DNA of 64,000 bases from Gallaecimonas xiamenensis 3-C-1 (lineage in GTDB: Bacteria > Pseudomonadota > Gammaproteobacteria > Enterobacterales > Gallaecimonadaceae). Location of the stretch: contig NZ_AMRI01000011.1 of NCBI RefSeq assembly GCF_000299915.1, positions 62,001 to 126,000 of the forward strand, in the 5' to 3' direction. Shown here one piece after another: positions 30,583-42,799 of the stretch. How positions within the stretch are numbered: position 1 is the first letter of the stretch; each line of letters starts with the position of its first letter. Under the pieces are notes generated by a model that was not told the DNA's origin, made no database searches, and saw only the letters and a program-made list of their open reading frames with translations. Made by a program: the position numbers and the translations under genes.

Positions 30583-32439
30583 ATGAACAAGCTCTCTTCC
30601 CTGGCCCTATGCGTGATGCTCGCCGCCTGCTCCGATGCCCCGGCCGGCCATGGCGCGGCCAATGACAGCCAGGCCGCAGTAGCGGCCCAGGCGGCCCCCC
30701 AGGGGTCCGGCAAGCCGGTTATCTACCAGATGTTTACCCGCCTCTTTGGCAACAAGGTGGACAGCCAGGTGCCTTGGGGCACCATAGAGCAAAACGGCGT
30801 CGGCAAATTTGCCGACATCAACGACGCCGCCCTGGCCTCCATCAAGGGCCTGGGGGTCAACTACCTGTGGTTTACCGGTATTCCTGAACATGCCCAAGCC
30901 ACCGACTACAGCGCCTATGGTATCGCCGCCAACGACCCGGACGTGGTCAAGGGCCGGGCCGGTTCCCCCTATGCGGTGAAGGATTACTACGACGTGGACC
31001 CGGACTTGGCCACCGATCCGGCCAAGCGCATGGCAGAGTTCGAAGCCCTGGTTGCCCGCACTCACAGCCATGGCATGAAGGTCATCATCGATATAGTGCC
31101 CAACCATGTGGCCCGCCGTTACCACTCCAGCGTCTATCCGGAGCGGGATTTTGGCCTCAAGGACGACACCAGCGCTGTCTACCAGCGCGACAATAACTTC
31201 TATTACGTGCCGGGCCAGGCCTTTGCGGTGCCAGAAGGTGACAAGCCCCTGGGTGGCCTGTCTCACCCCCTGGCCGATGGCCAGTTTGCCGAGAACCCCG
31301 CCAAGTGGACCGGCAACGGCGCCCGCAGCCCCCAGCCGTCCCAGGACGACTGGTATGAAACGGTCAAGCTGAACTACGGGGTGCGCCCGGACGGCAGTCA
31401 CGACTTCCCAGATCTGCCAGCCGGTTTTGACGATAAGGACTACCGGGCCCACGCCGCCTTCTGGGCAGACAAATCGGTGCCGGACAGCTGGCAGAAGATG
31501 AAGGACATCGCCCTTTATTGGCTGGACAAGGGGGTGGACGGCTTTCGTTATGACGTGGCGGAGATGGTGCCGGTGGCCTTTTGGAGCTACCTCAACAGCG
31601 CCATCAAGATGCACAAGGCCGACACCCTGCTGATGGCCGAAGTCTATAACCCGGCCCTGTACCGGGACTATATCCGCCTGGGCAAGATGGACTACCTCTA
31701 CGACAAAGTAGAAACCTACGACAGCCTCAAGGCCATTATCCAAGGCAAGCAAACGGCGACGGTGCTGGCCGATATCATGGCCCGTAACCAGGACATTGCC
31801 GCCCACCAGCTGCACTTTTTGGAAAACCACGACGAGCAGCGCATTGCCAGCCCTGAATTTGCCGGCGATCCGCTCAAGGCCCTGCCGGCCATGGCGGTGT
31901 CGGCGCTGATGGACGATGGCGCCACCATGATCTATTTCGGCCAGGTGCTGGGGGAGGCGGGAGCCAGCGACGCCGGTTTTGGCAAAGCCAGCCGCACCAC
32001 CATCTTCGACTACTGGGCCGTGCCCAGCGTCCAGCGCTGGATGAACGGCGGCGCCTTTGACGGCGGCCAGCTGTCTGCCGACGAGAAGACCCTGCGTGGC
32101 GCCTACCAGAAACTGCTGACCCTGAGCCGCAGCCAGGCCGCCTTCGGCGGTGCCGGCCAGGCTTTGGTACAGGGAGATGAGAAGGTCTTCACCTTTGCCC
32201 GCTGGCAGGGTAGCCAGCCTGTGCTGGTGGCGGCCAACTTTGCCGCCGGCCCCAAAGAAGGCCAGGTTGCGGTGCCCAAGGCGCTGATTGAAAAGTGGAA
32301 ATTGACAGACGGCCAGTATCCCCTTGGGGATCTGCTGGGCAGCAACAAGGGCACCCTGGTAGTAAGCCAGGGGGCAGGGCAGTGGCACTATCAGCTGGCG
32401 CCCTTCGGCGCTGCCGCCTATGAGCTGAAAGTGCAATAA
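30583..32439 (+). CDS. GH13 alpha-amylase family lipoprotein
   Basis: A 618-residue alpha-amylase family enzyme. The lipobox LAAC is followed by Ser, favouring the outer membrane, then a short Ala/Gly-rich spacer. The GH13 regions are DIVPNH (I), GFRYDVAEM (II, D324), LMAEVYNP (III, E353) and FLENHDEQR (IV, D417). The domain starts VIYQMFTRLFGN, typical of bacterial surface amylases. AAGGATG lies before the ATG, 10 nt after the GH31 stop. As a surface lipoprotein it could make the oligosaccharides that the upstream receptor imports. It is last in the operon and has a clear terminator. Confidence 0.92.
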   Translation: MNKLSSLALCVMLAACSDAPAGHGAANDSQAAVAAQAAPQGSGKPVIYQMFTRLFGNKVDSQVPWGTIEQNGVGKFADINDAALASIKGLGVNYLWFTGIPEHAQATDYSAYGIAANDPDVVKGRAGSPYAVKDYYDVDPDLATDPAKRMAEFEALVARTHSHGMKVIIDIVPNHVARRYHSSVYPERDFGLKDDTSAVYQRDNNFYYVPGQAFAVPEGDKPLGGLSHPLADGQFAENPAKWTGNGARSPQPSQDDWYETVKLNYGVRPDGSHDFPDLPAGFDDKDYRAHAAFWADKSVPDSWQKMKDIALYWLDKGVDGFRYDVAEMVPVAFWSYLNSAIKMHKADTLLMAEVYNPALYRDYIRLGKMDYLYDKVETYDSLKAIIQGKQTATVLADIMARNQDIAAHQLHFLENHDEQRIASPEFAGDPLKALPAMAVSALMDDGATMIYFGQVLGEAGASDAGFGKASRTTIFDYWAVPSVQRWMNGGAFDGGQLSADEKTLRGAYQKLLTLSRSQAAFGGAGQALVQGDEKVFTFARWQGSQPVLVAANFAAGPKEGQVAVPKALIEKWKLTDGQYPLGDLLGSNKGTLVVSQGAGQWHYQLAPFGAAAYELKVQ

Positions 32440-32465
32440 CACCCGCCGTTGCCAGACTAAGCTAT

Positions 32466-32493
32466 TGAAACCGGCTTTTATGCCGGTTTTTTA
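32466..32493 (+). terminator. Terminator of the glucan hydrolase operon
   Basis: AAACCGGC and GCCGGTTT pair around a 5-nt loop and are followed by a T run. Confidence 0.85.
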
Positions 32494-32760
32494 TTGCCAT
32501 TAAATGAATTTTTATGTGAAAATCCGCGCGCTTTATGCGGTCAGTCCCGGGCGGTTATGACAGAGCGAAAAGTGCAAAAATGATGCTTTGGTGCAAAACT
32601 CACCACAAAAACGTTTGCTAAAAAGTTTGTGGACAGAGAGGTCAGACATCTATATCATACCGCCAATTTGCCAAAAGCTCGGTAAAACGCATCGTTTTGA
32701 TGCTCAGCTCCGATGGTAAGTTACTGATTTTCCTCAGTTACTAACTCTATGGAGGTTGTC
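32494..32760. other. carA upstream regulatory region
   Basis: This AT-rich region holds a PurR-like box and promoter listed separately. A TGAAT half-site at 32505-32509 resembles half of an ArgR box, but its partner half does not match. No ORF is supported. Confidence 0.5.
32605..32658 (+). promoter_or_regulatory. carA promoter with PurR-like box
   Basis: A 16-bp site at 32605-32620 contains the PurR core AAACGTTTGC and matches ACGCAAACGTTTGCGT at 12 of 16 positions. Just downstream are -35 TGGACA (32630-32635) and -10 TATCAT (32653-32658), spacer 17. E. coli carAB is known to be under PurR control. The long untranslated leader is about 95 nt. Confidence 0.65.
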
Positions 32761-33891
32761 TTGAGTCAGCCAGCGCTCTTGGTCCTTGAAGACGGGACCG
32801 TCTTCCGGGGCACGGCCATTGGGGCCACTGGAAAAGCGGTCGGCGAAGTAGTTTTTAATACTTCAATGACGGGTTACCAGGAAATTCTTACTGATCCTTC
32901 TTATTCCCAACAAATTGTCACTCTGACCTACCCCCATATCGGTAATACCGGCACTAATGCCGAAGACGAAGAATCCTCCACCATTTGGGCTACTGGCCTG
33001 GTGATCCGCGATCTTCCCCTGGTCGCTTCCAACTTCCGTAATCAAGCTTCCCTCTCCGATTACCTCAAGGCCCGCAACATCGTTGCCATCGCCGATATCG
33101 ACACCCGTAAGCTGACCCGTATCCTGCGCGAAAAAGGCGCACAGAATGGCTGCATTATCGCGGGTTTGGTCGACGAAGCCGAGGCACTGGCCGCCGCCAA
33201 AGCCTTCCCTGGCCTTAAGGGCATGGATCTCGCCAAGGTGGTCTGTACCAAGGAAAGCTATGGCTGGACCGAGGGCAGCTGGACCCTGGGCGAGGGCTTC
33301 AAACAGTTTGGTGACGACCACTTCAAATACCATGTGGTGGCCTACGACTTCGGCGTCAAGCAGAACATCCTGCGCATGCTGGCTGACAGGGGCTGCAAGC
33401 TGACCGTCGTTCCGGCCCAGACTTCTGCCGCAGAGGTGCTGGCCCTGAACCCCGATGGCATCTTCCTCTCCAACGGCCCCGGCGACCCGGAGCCTTGCAC
33501 CTACGCCATCGACGCCATCAAGGCCTTCCTGGAAACCGACACTCCTGTGTTCGGTATCTGCCTTGGCCACCAGCTGCTGGCCCTGGCCAGTGGCGCCAAG
33601 ACCGTCAAGATGGGCCACGGCCATCACGGCGGTAACCACCCGGTCAAAGACCTGGACCGTGATGTGGTGATGATCACCGCCCAGAACCACGGCTTTGCGG
33701 TAGACGAGGCCAGCCTGCCGGCCAACCTGCGCGCCACCCACAAGTCCTTGTTCGACGGCACCCTGCAGGGCATTCACCGTACCGATAAGGCGGCGTTTTC
33801 CTTCCAGGGTCACCCTGAAGCGAGCCCGGGTCCGCACGATGCGGCACCGCTTTTCGACCACTTTATCGAGCTGATGGCGGCCAGGGGGTAA
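32761..33891 (+). CDS. carA: Carbamoyl-phosphate synthase small subunit
   Basis: CarA hydrolyses glutamine and passes ammonia to CarB for carbamoyl phosphate, the precursor of arginine and pyrimidines. The 376-residue protein shows the N-terminal [11 protein letters not shown], a linker, and the class I glutaminase domain with [12 protein letters not shown] (nucleophile Cys) and the His/Glu of [12 protein letters not shown] choose the TTG at 32761 because GGAGG lies 5 nt before it and E. coli carA also starts with TTG; an ATG at 32749 overlaps that Shine-Dalgarno. carB follows after 3 nt. Confidence 0.97.
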   Translation: MSQPALLVLEDGTVFRGTAIGATGKAVGEVVFNTSMTGYQEILTDPSYSQQIVTLTYPHIGNTGTNAEDEESSTIWATGLVIRDLPLVASNFRNQASLSDYLKARNIVAIADIDTRKLTRILREKGAQNGCIIAGLVDEAEALAAAKAFPGLKGMDLAKVVCTKESYGWTEGSWTLGEGFKQFGDDHFKYHVVAYDFGVKQNILRMLADRGCKLTVVPAQTSAAEVLALNPDGIFLSNGPGDPEPCTYAIDAIKAFLETDTPVFGICLGHQLLALASGAKTVKMGHGHHGGNHPVKDLDRDVVMITAQNHGFAVDEASLPANLRATHKSLFDGTLQGIHRTDKAAFSFQGHPEASPGPHDAAPLFDHFIELMAARG

Positions 33892-33894
33892 GAC

Positions 33895-37110
<3,216 letters not shown>

Positions 37111-37122
37111 GTCTGCAGTGAT

Positions 37123-37153
37123 TGAAAAGCCCGCCTTCCGGCGGGCTTTTTTT
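37123..37153 (+). terminator. carB intrinsic terminator
   Basis: AAAAGCCCGCC and GGCGGGCTTTT pair around a short loop, followed by a long T run. Confidence 0.9.
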
Positions 37154-37237
37154 ATGGTCGTTTTGGAGCACGCCAGTGATGGCAAAGCACTTTTTGTTAG
37201 TGGTCACTTACATTTTGCTGGGGAAAGGCCTGTGAGT

Positions 37238-37251
37238 TTGATCCTGATCAA
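37238..37251. promoter_or_regulatory. FNR/Crp-family box upstream of phaB
   Basis: TTGAT-CCTG-ATCAA is a perfect match to the FNR consensus TTGAT-N4-ATCAA. It lies about 100 nt before the phaB ATG. A CATAAA near 37279 could be the -10, putting the box centre about 45 bp upstream of the start point, close to an activating position. Confidence 0.65.
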
Positions 37252-37288
37252 GCATTAACCAAACTTGCAAAAAAACTTCATAAAAATT

Positions 37289-37304
37289 TAGAGCTAGGGC
37301 TCTA
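37289..37304. repeat. Short inverted repeat in the phaB leader
   Basis: TAGAGC and GCTCTA are separated by TAGG. It is a small perfect dyad near the likely transcription start; it could be a second operator or a leader hairpin. Confidence 0.35.
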
Positions 37305-37352
37305 GACCTGTTCTACGGTTAAAAAAGCGTCAATCCAATAAAGAGCTTTTTA

Positions 37353-38093
37353 ATGGGAAAAGGGAATGTTGCATTGGTAACAGGGGCCAACGGTGGTATC
37401 GGAACGGCCATCTGTCGTGCCCTGGCGAAGGAAGGCTATCAAGTGGCGGCACTTTGCCGCTGTCCCAGTCGTGCCGAGCCCTGGTTGGAACAGGAAAAGG
37501 CACAGGGGTACAACCCCCACCTGGTGATTGCCGACATCAAGGACCAGGACGGCATTTTCAGTGCCGTATCCGTTGTGGAAGCCGAATTGGGGGCCATCAA
37601 TCTGGTGGTCAACAATGCCGGTATCACCCGCGACAAAACCCTCAAGCGCATGCAGGAAGATGATTGGCTGGAAGTTATCCAGACCAACCTGACCGGCGCC
37701 TATCACCTGTGCCGCGCCGTGGTGCCTTTGATGTTGGAACGCCAGTATGGCCGCATTGTCAACATCAGTTCCATCAACGGCGAGAAAGGCCAGATGGGCC
37801 AGACCAACTATGCGGCTGCCAAAGCCGGCTTGCATGGTTTGACCATGTCTCTGGCCCAGGAAGTGGCCAGCAAGGGCATTACCGTCAACACCATTTCCCC
37901 CGGCTATATCGCCACCGACATGGTGATGGCGGTGCCGGAGGAGATCCGCCAGTCGATCATCAACCAGATCCCGGTGGGCCGCTTGGGTGAGCCCAGCGAG
38001 ATAGCCCGCATCGTCACCTTCCTGGCTTCCCCCGACGCCGGATTCATTACAGGTTCCAACCTTTCCGCCAATGGCGGACAACACATGCACTGA
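37353..38093 (+). CDS. phaB: Acetoacetyl-CoA reductase
   Basis: PhaB reduces acetoacetyl-CoA to (R)-3-hydroxybutyryl-CoA, the monomer for polyhydroxybutyrate. The 246-residue short-chain dehydrogenase has the cofactor motif TGANGGIG (about 10-17), NNAG, the catalytic Ser in NISSINGEKGQMGQTNY with the YxxxK pair, and the SPGYIATDM segment. The QMGQTNY sequence is typical of PhaB rather than FabG. It is first in a phaB-phasin-phaC operon. The thiolase gene phaA, often in the same cluster, is absent here. Confidence 0.92.
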   Translation: MGKGNVALVTGANGGIGTAICRALAKEGYQVAALCRCPSRAEPWLEQEKAQGYNPHLVIADIKDQDGIFSAVSVVEAELGAINLVVNNAGITRDKTLKRMQEDDWLEVIQTNLTGAYHLCRAVVPLMLERQYGRIVNISSINGEKGQMGQTNYAAAKAGLHGLTMSLAQEVASKGITVNTISPGYIATDMVMAVPEEIRQSIINQIPVGRLGEPSEIARIVTFLASPDAGFITGSNLSANGGQHMH

Positions 38094-38106
38094 CAAGGAG
38101 ATTGCT

Positions 38107-38460
38107 ATGTTTCAAGACTGGATCCGCCAAGCCAATTCCCAGCAACAGGACCTGCTCAAGCCCCTGGCGCAAATCAATTCCGTGCTGCTGGACAACATGG
38201 CCAAGCTCAGCCAGTACCAGCTGGAAACCGTGGGTACCTATACCCAAAGCCAGATTGAGTACGCCAAGAAGCTCAATGACGCCAATGCCAAAGGGGACAG
38301 TGCCCTCGCTGGCCAGGTGCAGATGAGCCAAATGGCTGACTTGAACAAGCGCTTCATGCAGGACTGCAAGACCCTGCTGGAGCTGTCTGAAGCCTTCCGC
38401 AAGGATTTCAACCAGGTCTTTGCCGACATCGCCAAGGAAAAGGAAGAGGTCAAGGCCTGA
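38107..38460 (+). CDS. phaP: Phasin family protein
   Basis: Phasins coat polyhydroxybutyrate granules. The 117-residue, largely helical product (MFQDWIRQANSQQQDLLKPLAQINSVL at the N-terminus, in two short runs) has the phasin pattern of amphipathic helices with Gln/Asn-rich faces (LDNMAKLSQYQLETVGTY) and a charged C-terminus (AKEKEEVKA). AAGGAG precedes the ATG at 38107; the same frame is open upstream but runs into phaB. It sits between reductase and synthase, 13 nt after phaB and 1 nt before phaC, supporting the family call. Confidence 0.88.
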   Translation: MFQDWIRQANSQQQDLLKPLAQINSVLLDNMAKLSQYQLETVGTYTQSQIEYAKKLNDANAKGDSALAGQVQMSQMADLNKRFMQDCKTLLELSEAFRKDFNQVFADIAKEKEEVKA

Positions 38461-38461
38461 T

Positions 38462-40036
38462 ATGCCCCATGACAATCCCTGGGAGGCCTGCTGGCCTCCC
38501 ATGTTGGCCATGGGAGACCAACTGGCGTCGGCCGCTGCCAGTCAACCCCAGGCCTTTTGGGCCGCCGGGGCCAACTGGTGGCAGTCGCAGACCGACCTGT
38601 GGCAAAAAAGTGTCGAGCGGATCATCGAAGGGGGGAAAACCGATGAGTGCTGGCAGTATTTCCAGCAGAGCCACAAGCTGCTGAATGACTACTGGCAGGA
38701 AAGCATCGGCAATCTCGAATCCCTGTCGGAAAAGGAGCGCAAACAGCTGGCGTTCTGGACCCGCCAGTCCATGCAGCTCAACGATCCTGCTCATTATCTG
38801 TTGACCAATCCCAAGGTGTTGGCCAAAACCCTGGCTGAAGGAGGGGACAACCTGGTAAGGGGTCTTGAGTCCCTTATCGAGGACATGGACAACAGCCCCT
38901 TTGGCCTCAATATCCCTCTGGGTAACACCAAGCTTTACGAACTGGGCCGAGACCTGGCCACCAGTGCCGGCGCCGTGGTGCGCGAAGGGCCTTTGGGCCA
39001 GCTTATCCAGTATGCCCCGACCACCACTGAGGTTCACAAGACCCCGGTGCTGATCGTGCCCCCCTGCATCAACAAGTACTACGTGCTGGACCTCAAGCCT
39101 GAAAACTCCTTTATCCGCCACCTGGTGGACCAGGGCCATACCGTCTTCCTGCTGTCCTGGGTCAACCCCACGGCGCAGGATAGGGACCAGGGTATGGCCG
39201 AGTACATGCAGGCGGTGGTGCAGGCCAGCAACTGGGTGAAGGACATTACCGAAGAGCCGCAGGTCCATGGGGTAGGTTACTGTGTTGGCGGCACCCTGCT
39301 GGCCCTGGCATCGGCCTGGCTGGCCGCCCGAGGTGCCAAACGCATTGCCAGCCTGACCTTGATGACCACCCTGCTGGATTTCAGTGAACCGGGGGAACCC
39401 GGCCTGCTGCTGGTGCCGTCCTTGCTGGAAAGCCTGATGAACATCACCGACCAGCAGGGCTATATGGATGGACGTTTGATGGCCACCGGCTTTTCCCTGC
39501 TGCGCGAGCAGGATCTGTACTGGCCGGCCTTTATCAACCGCTACCTGATGGGGCAGAAGCCGCCGAGCTTTGACATCCTGGTGTGGAACTCCGACGTAAC
39601 CCATCTGCCGGCCCGTTTCTATCGGGAGTACCTGCAAAACACCTACCTGGACAATAAGTTGGCTAATCCGGGCAGTTGGAAGCTGGACGGTTACAAGATG
39701 GATCTGCGCCGGGTCAAGGTACCCACTTATGTGCTGGCCGCCGAGAAGGACCACATAGTGCCGCCCCAGAGTGCTTTTGCCTCAGCCCAGCTGTTGGGGG
39801 GCAACAAGAAGCGCCTGGTGACAGCCGGTGCTGGCCACGTGGCTGGTGTGGTCAACCCGCCCATCAAGCAAAAGTACGGCTTCAAGGTGGAAGGGGAAGA
39901 GGGGAGCCAGCAAGGGTCCTGGTGGCCCGACTGGTACCGCTGGCTTGACGCCCAGGACCCGGCCTTGGTGCCGGCCAGGGAGCCGGAACCCGGTTTGGAA
40001 CCCGCCCCCGGCCGTTATGTGAAGGTCCGGATATGA
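38462..40036 (+). CDS. phaC: Class I poly(3-hydroxyalkanoate) synthase
   Basis: PhaC polymerises 3-hydroxybutyryl-CoA. The 524-residue protein has the PhaC N-terminal domain, the PPCINKYYVLDL block and an alpha/beta-hydrolase core with lipase-like box GYCVGG in which Cys replaces Ser (C274), plus D430 in AEKDHIVPP and H459 in GAGHVAGVVNPP. It is somewhat shorter than typical class I enzymes (about 560-600), mostly at the N-terminus. The ATG at 38462 begins 1 nt after the phasin stop, so translation is likely coupled. A single subunit without PhaE or PhaR fits class I. Confidence 0.94.
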   Translation: MPHDNPWEACWPPMLAMGDQLASAAASQPQAFWAAGANWWQSQTDLWQKSVERIIEGGKTDECWQYFQQSHKLLNDYWQESIGNLESLSEKERKQLAFWTRQSMQLNDPAHYLLTNPKVLAKTLAEGGDNLVRGLESLIEDMDNSPFGLNIPLGNTKLYELGRDLATSAGAVVREGPLGQLIQYAPTTTEVHKTPVLIVPPCINKYYVLDLKPENSFIRHLVDQGHTVFLLSWVNPTAQDRDQGMAEYMQAVVQASNWVKDITEEPQVHGVGYCVGGTLLALASAWLAARGAKRIASLTLMTTLLDFSEPGEPGLLLVPSLLESLMNITDQQGYMDGRLMATGFSLLREQDLYWPAFINRYLMGQKPPSFDILVWNSDVTHLPARFYREYLQNTYLDNKLANPGSWKLDGYKMDLRRVKVPTYVLAAEKDHIVPPQSAFASAQLLGGNKKRLVTAGAGHVAGVVNPPIKQKYGFKVEGEEGSQQGSWWPDWYRWLDAQDPALVPAREPEPGLEPAPGRYVKVRI

Positions 40037-40061
40037 AAAACGCCCTTTCGGGCGTTTTTTC
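40036..40061. terminator. Bidirectional terminator, phaC / OmpA-family gene
   Basis: AAAACGCCC and GGGCGTTTT pair around a TTTC loop with a T run; convergent genes flank it. Confidence 0.85.
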
Positions 40062-40064
40062 TTA

Positions 40065-40730
40065 TTACCCCTCGACGATGGGGATCAGTTCAATCTCTAC
40101 CCGGCGGTTTTTGGCACGGCCTTCGACGGTGGCATTGCTGGCCACCGGCTTGGTCTGGCCGTAACCGACTGTGGTGAGGCGCTCTGGCATCACGCCACGA
40201 CGTACCAGGAAGCTCTTAACGGAGCTGGCGCGGTTCTCAGACAGGGTCTGGTTGTAGGAAGCGGCGCCGGTGCTGTCGGTGTGGCCGGAGATCTCCACCA
40301 GGGTCTTGGGGTAGCGGTTCAAGGTGGTGGCCAGATCGCTCAGCACCGACTGGAACTCGGGCTTCACGTCGGCGCGGTTGACGTCAAAGGTGACGCCGTT
40401 AGGCAGGGTCAGCAGCAGGTTGTCACCGTTACGCTGCACGTCGATGCCGGTGCCGGCGGTCTGCTGGCGCAGTTCTTCTTCCTGCTTGTCCATGTAGTTG
40501 CCGACGGCGGCGCCAGCAATGGCACCCACGGCAGCGCCGACGATGGCGCGGTCACGGTGGTGGCTGCCGGTAGCCTTGCCCAACACGGCGCCGGCAATGG
40601 CGCCAATGGTGGCACCTGTGGCGGTCTTGTTGGTGCGTTGCTCGCCGGTTTGAGAGTCTACTGTCGTACAACCGGTCAGGGCCAGGGTGCCGGCCAGGGC
40701 GATAATACCGAGATGCTTGTTCTGGAACAT
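40065..40730 (-). CDS. OmpA-family lipoprotein with glycine zipper (YiaD-like)
   Basis: A 221-residue outer-membrane lipoprotein. The lipobox is LTGC. Residues about 38-80 form two glycine-zipper stretches (ATIGAIAGAVLGKATG and AIVGAAVGAIAGAAVGNYMD). The C-terminal OmpA domain (about 105-215) carries the peptidoglycan-binding signature VEISGHTDSTGAASYNQTLSENRA and VGYGQTKPVASNATVEGRAKNRRVEI. It resembles YiaD and should tether the outer membrane to the cell wall. It is monocistronic between the PHB operon and a small unknown gene. Confidence 0.9.
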   Translation of the reverse strand: MFQNKHLGIIALAGTLALTGCTTVDSQTGEQRTNKTATGATIGAIAGAVLGKATGSHHRDRAIVGAAVGAIAGAAVGNYMDKQEEELRQQTAGTGIDVQRNGDNLLLTLPNGVTFDVNRADVKPEFQSVLSDLATTLNRYPKTLVEISGHTDSTGAASYNQTLSENRASSVKSFLVRRGVMPERLTTVGYGQTKPVASNATVEGRAKNRRVEIELIPIVEG

Positions 40731-40813
40731 GCGGAAGTCTCCGAGTTTTTTCAGAATCTTACCAAAGGGGTTTCCTGACAGAACAGGCGACAGAGCGGCG
40801 GTTCAGGCTTAAT

Positions 40814-41056
40814 TCAGTGACTGCGAATGCTAAGGGCCGGGTGCAGATCGATGCGGCCGTCCAAGTCCACCGTGATGTAGTGCCCACCATGCTCCAAGAT
40901 CGCCAGGGGCATATACTGTACGTCCCTGACAAAGAGCAGCCTGGCCCCCACTTTCATCAGGGCGTAGACGGCATCGAGCTGTAGTTCGTCCAGTACCTCG
41001 AAGTTTTGCCGAAGATCCCGCACCTGGTAGCGGCGCTCGGATGAGGTCGGTGTCAT
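40814..41056 (-). CDS. Small conserved-looking protein, unknown function
   Basis: No family recognised. An 80-residue soluble protein with no signal or membrane segment, beginning MTPTSSERRYQVRDLRQNF and containing a compact beta-rich C-terminal half (ARLLFVRDVQYMPLAILEHGGHYITVDLDGRI). GGAG stands 8-9 nt before the ATG, which supports it as a real gene. It diverges from greA with about 170 nt between and lies 83 nt upstream of the OmpA-family gene on the same strand. Confidence 0.6.
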   Translation of the reverse strand: MTPTSSERRYQVRDLRQNFEVLDELQLDAVYALMKVGARLLFVRDVQYMPLAILEHGGHYITVDLDGRIDLHPALSIRSH

Positions 41057-41161
41057 GGTGTGGGCTCCATTAGCGTGACCTAAAGAGTGTAGACGGCAGT
41101 TTCGGCCAGTCTGGTACTCAGGGACGAATTTTCGTTAGAATGCGGGAAAAGTATGACGCAT

Positions 41162-41187
41162 CCGGCATAACCTGCGGGTTTTGCCGG
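41162..41187 (+). other. Hairpin in the greA leader
   Basis: CCGGCA (41162-41167) pairs with TGCCGG (41182-41187), and inside it AACC with GGTT, around a 4-nt loop. A TAGAAT hexamer at 41136-41141 is a plausible -10 for greA, so this hairpin would lie in the mRNA leader about 45 nt before the ATG. Confidence 0.5.
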
Positions 41188-41230
41188 CTTGCTATTGTCT
41201 GATTTCGGCAATTTTTGAGACGGAGACACC

Positions 41231-41707
41231 ATGAACCTGTTCCCGATGACCCAAGCAGGTGCTGACAAGCTGCGAGAAGAACTCAAGTACCTTAAAACAG
41301 TGCGTCGGCCCCAGATCATCGATGCCATCGCCACTGCCAGGGAACTGGGCGATCTCAAGGAGAATGCCGAGTACCACGCGGCCAGGGAGCAACAGAGCTT
41401 CTGTGAAGGCCGTATTCAGGAAATTGAAGGCAAGCTGGGCAATGCCCAGATCATCGACGTCACCAAGATGACCAACAACGGCAAGGTGATCTTCGGGGCC
41501 ACAGTGACCCTACTGAACCTGGATACCGAAGATGAGGTGACCTACCGCATCGTCGGTGACGACGAGGCCGACATCAAACAGAACCTGATTTCGGTCAGTT
41601 CCCCCATTGCCCGTGCCCTGGTGGGCAAGCAATTGGATGACGTGGTAGCGGTGCAGACTCCGTCCGGCGTCAAGGAATACGAAATAACCGACGTTCAGTA
41701 CCGCTGA
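41231..41707 (+). CDS. greA: Transcription elongation factor GreA
   Basis: GreA enters the secondary channel of RNA polymerase and stimulates cleavage of backtracked RNA. The 158-residue protein has the N-terminal coiled coil with the acidic tip in [19 protein letters not shown] (about 38-56) and the C-terminal FKBP-like domain with [23 protein letters not shown] precedes the ATG. In E. coli greA is near yhbY, rlmE and ftsH as here, though facing differently. Confidence 0.97.
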   Translation: MNLFPMTQAGADKLREELKYLKTVRRPQIIDAIATARELGDLKENAEYHAAREQQSFCEGRIQEIEGKLGNAQIIDVTKMTNNGKVIFGATVTLLNLDTEDEVTYRIVGDDEADIKQNLISVSSPIARALVGKQLDDVVAVQTPSGVKEYEITDVQYR

Positions 41708-41710
41708 AAA

Positions 41711-41740
41711 CAAACAAGGCCGCATCGGCGGCCTTGTTTA
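41711..41740. terminator. Bidirectional terminator, greA / yhbY
   Basis: AACAAGGCCGC and GCGGCCTTGTT pair around a 3-nt loop between convergent genes. Confidence 0.85.
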
Positions 41741-41754
41741 TCCTCTTTCCCACC

Positions 41755-42048
41755 TTATCGCGGCAGGCGGATCACCGGCTCTTTGGCCGGGCGGTATAGC
41801 ACCAGCATATGGCCTATCTTCTGAACCTTGGTGGCATTGGTTTGCTGCGCTATGGTCTCGAAGATGGCGTCTTTAAGTTCACGGTCCTTGGTCGGGGCTT
41901 TCACCTTGATCAGTTCGTGATGCTCCAGGGCCAGTTCGATTTCGGCCAGGACGCCCTCGGTCAGGCCGTTGGCGCCCAGCAGGACGACCGGCTTGAGCGG
42001 GTGGGCCAGAGCTTTGAGGTGTTGCCGTTGTTTCGGCGTGAGTTCCAT
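41755..42048 (-). CDS. yhbY: CRM-domain RNA-binding protein YhbY
   Basis: A 97-residue single CRM-domain protein that associates with pre-50S particles. It starts [18 protein letters not shown], has the conserved [18 protein letters not shown] and the HELIKVKAP segment, and ends in VLYRPAKEP, all family features. It diverges from rlmE, another 50S factor, with 75 nt between, as in E. coli. Confidence 0.95.
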   Translation of the reverse strand: MELTPKQRQHLKALAHPLKPVVLLGANGLTEGVLAEIELALEHHELIKVKAPTKDRELKDAIFETIAQQTNATKVQKIGHMLVLYRPAKEPVIRLPR

Positions 42049-42123
42049 GTAGAAGACCCTTGTGGGTTGAAAACCGCAATTTTATCGCCATTTATAGTTG
42101 AAGATAAACGTCAAGAGACATTC

Positions 42124-42753
42124 ATGCCTAAGAAGAAGCGTTCCGCCAGTTCCTCGCGGTGGCTAAAAGAGCACTTTGACGACCCTTATGTACTGGAGGC
42201 CCAGAAGCGCGGCCTGCGTTCCCGGGCCGTGTTCAAGCTCGAAGAAATCCAGCAGAAGGACAAACTCATCCGCGCCGGCATGACGGTGGTGGACCTGGGA
42301 GCGGCGCCGGGTGGCTGGTCGCAACTGGCCAGTGAATTGGTGGGGGAGCAAGGCGAGGTGATCGCCTGTGACATTCTGCCCATGGACCCACTGCCCGGGG
42401 TGGCCTTCTTGCAAGGAGATTTTCGTGAAGAGGCGGTACTTAATGCGCTTTTAGAGCGGATCGGTGGTCGCCAGGTAGACGTGGTGCTGTCAGACATGGC
42501 CCCCAACATGAGCGGTACCAAGGGTGTTGACCAACCCCGCGCCATGTATCTGGTGGAGTTGGCCCTGGACATGTGCCATCAGGTGCTGGCACCAGGCGGC
42601 AGTTTTGCGGTCAAAGTCTTTATGGGCGAAGGCTTCGAAGACTACATCAAAGCGGTGAGGGCGGCTTTCACCACCGTCAAGAGCCGCAAACCTGACTCAT
42701 CCCGATCAAGGTCATCGGAAGTATACATTGTGGCGACGGGGTATAAGTTATAG
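42124..42753 (+). CDS. rlmE: 23S rRNA (uridine-2'-O)-methyltransferase RlmE
   Basis: RlmE (FtsJ, RrmJ) methylates the 2'-O of U2552 in the 50S A loop with SAM. The 209-residue protein equals the E. coli length. It shows [14 protein letters not shown] with a catalytic Lys, the SAM motif [13 protein letters not shown], the DMAPNMSG motif with catalytic Asp, and [10 protein letters not shown]. The ATG at 42124 matches the family start MPKKKR; the open frame further upstream is antisense to yhbY. It heads the rlmE-ftsH pair, which E. coli also has and where both are heat-induced; I found no clear sigma-32 site here. Confidence 0.96.
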   Translation: MPKKKRSASSSRWLKEHFDDPYVLEAQKRGLRSRAVFKLEEIQQKDKLIRAGMTVVDLGAAPGGWSQLASELVGEQGEVIACDILPMDPLPGVAFLQGDFREEAVLNALLERIGGRQVDVVLSDMAPNMSGTKGVDQPRAMYLVELALDMCHQVLAPGGSFAVKVFMGEGFEDYIKAVRAAFTTVKSRKPDSSRSRSSEVYIVATGYKL

Positions 42754-42799
42754 TACCCTGCCCCAAAGCGCGCCCCACAGCCTTAAAGAGGTGCTTAAG

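Noticed and set aside
32501-32518. Possible ArgR box before carA
   Set aside because: The TGAAT half is present but the ATTCA half is not, and no second box lies at the usual spacing.
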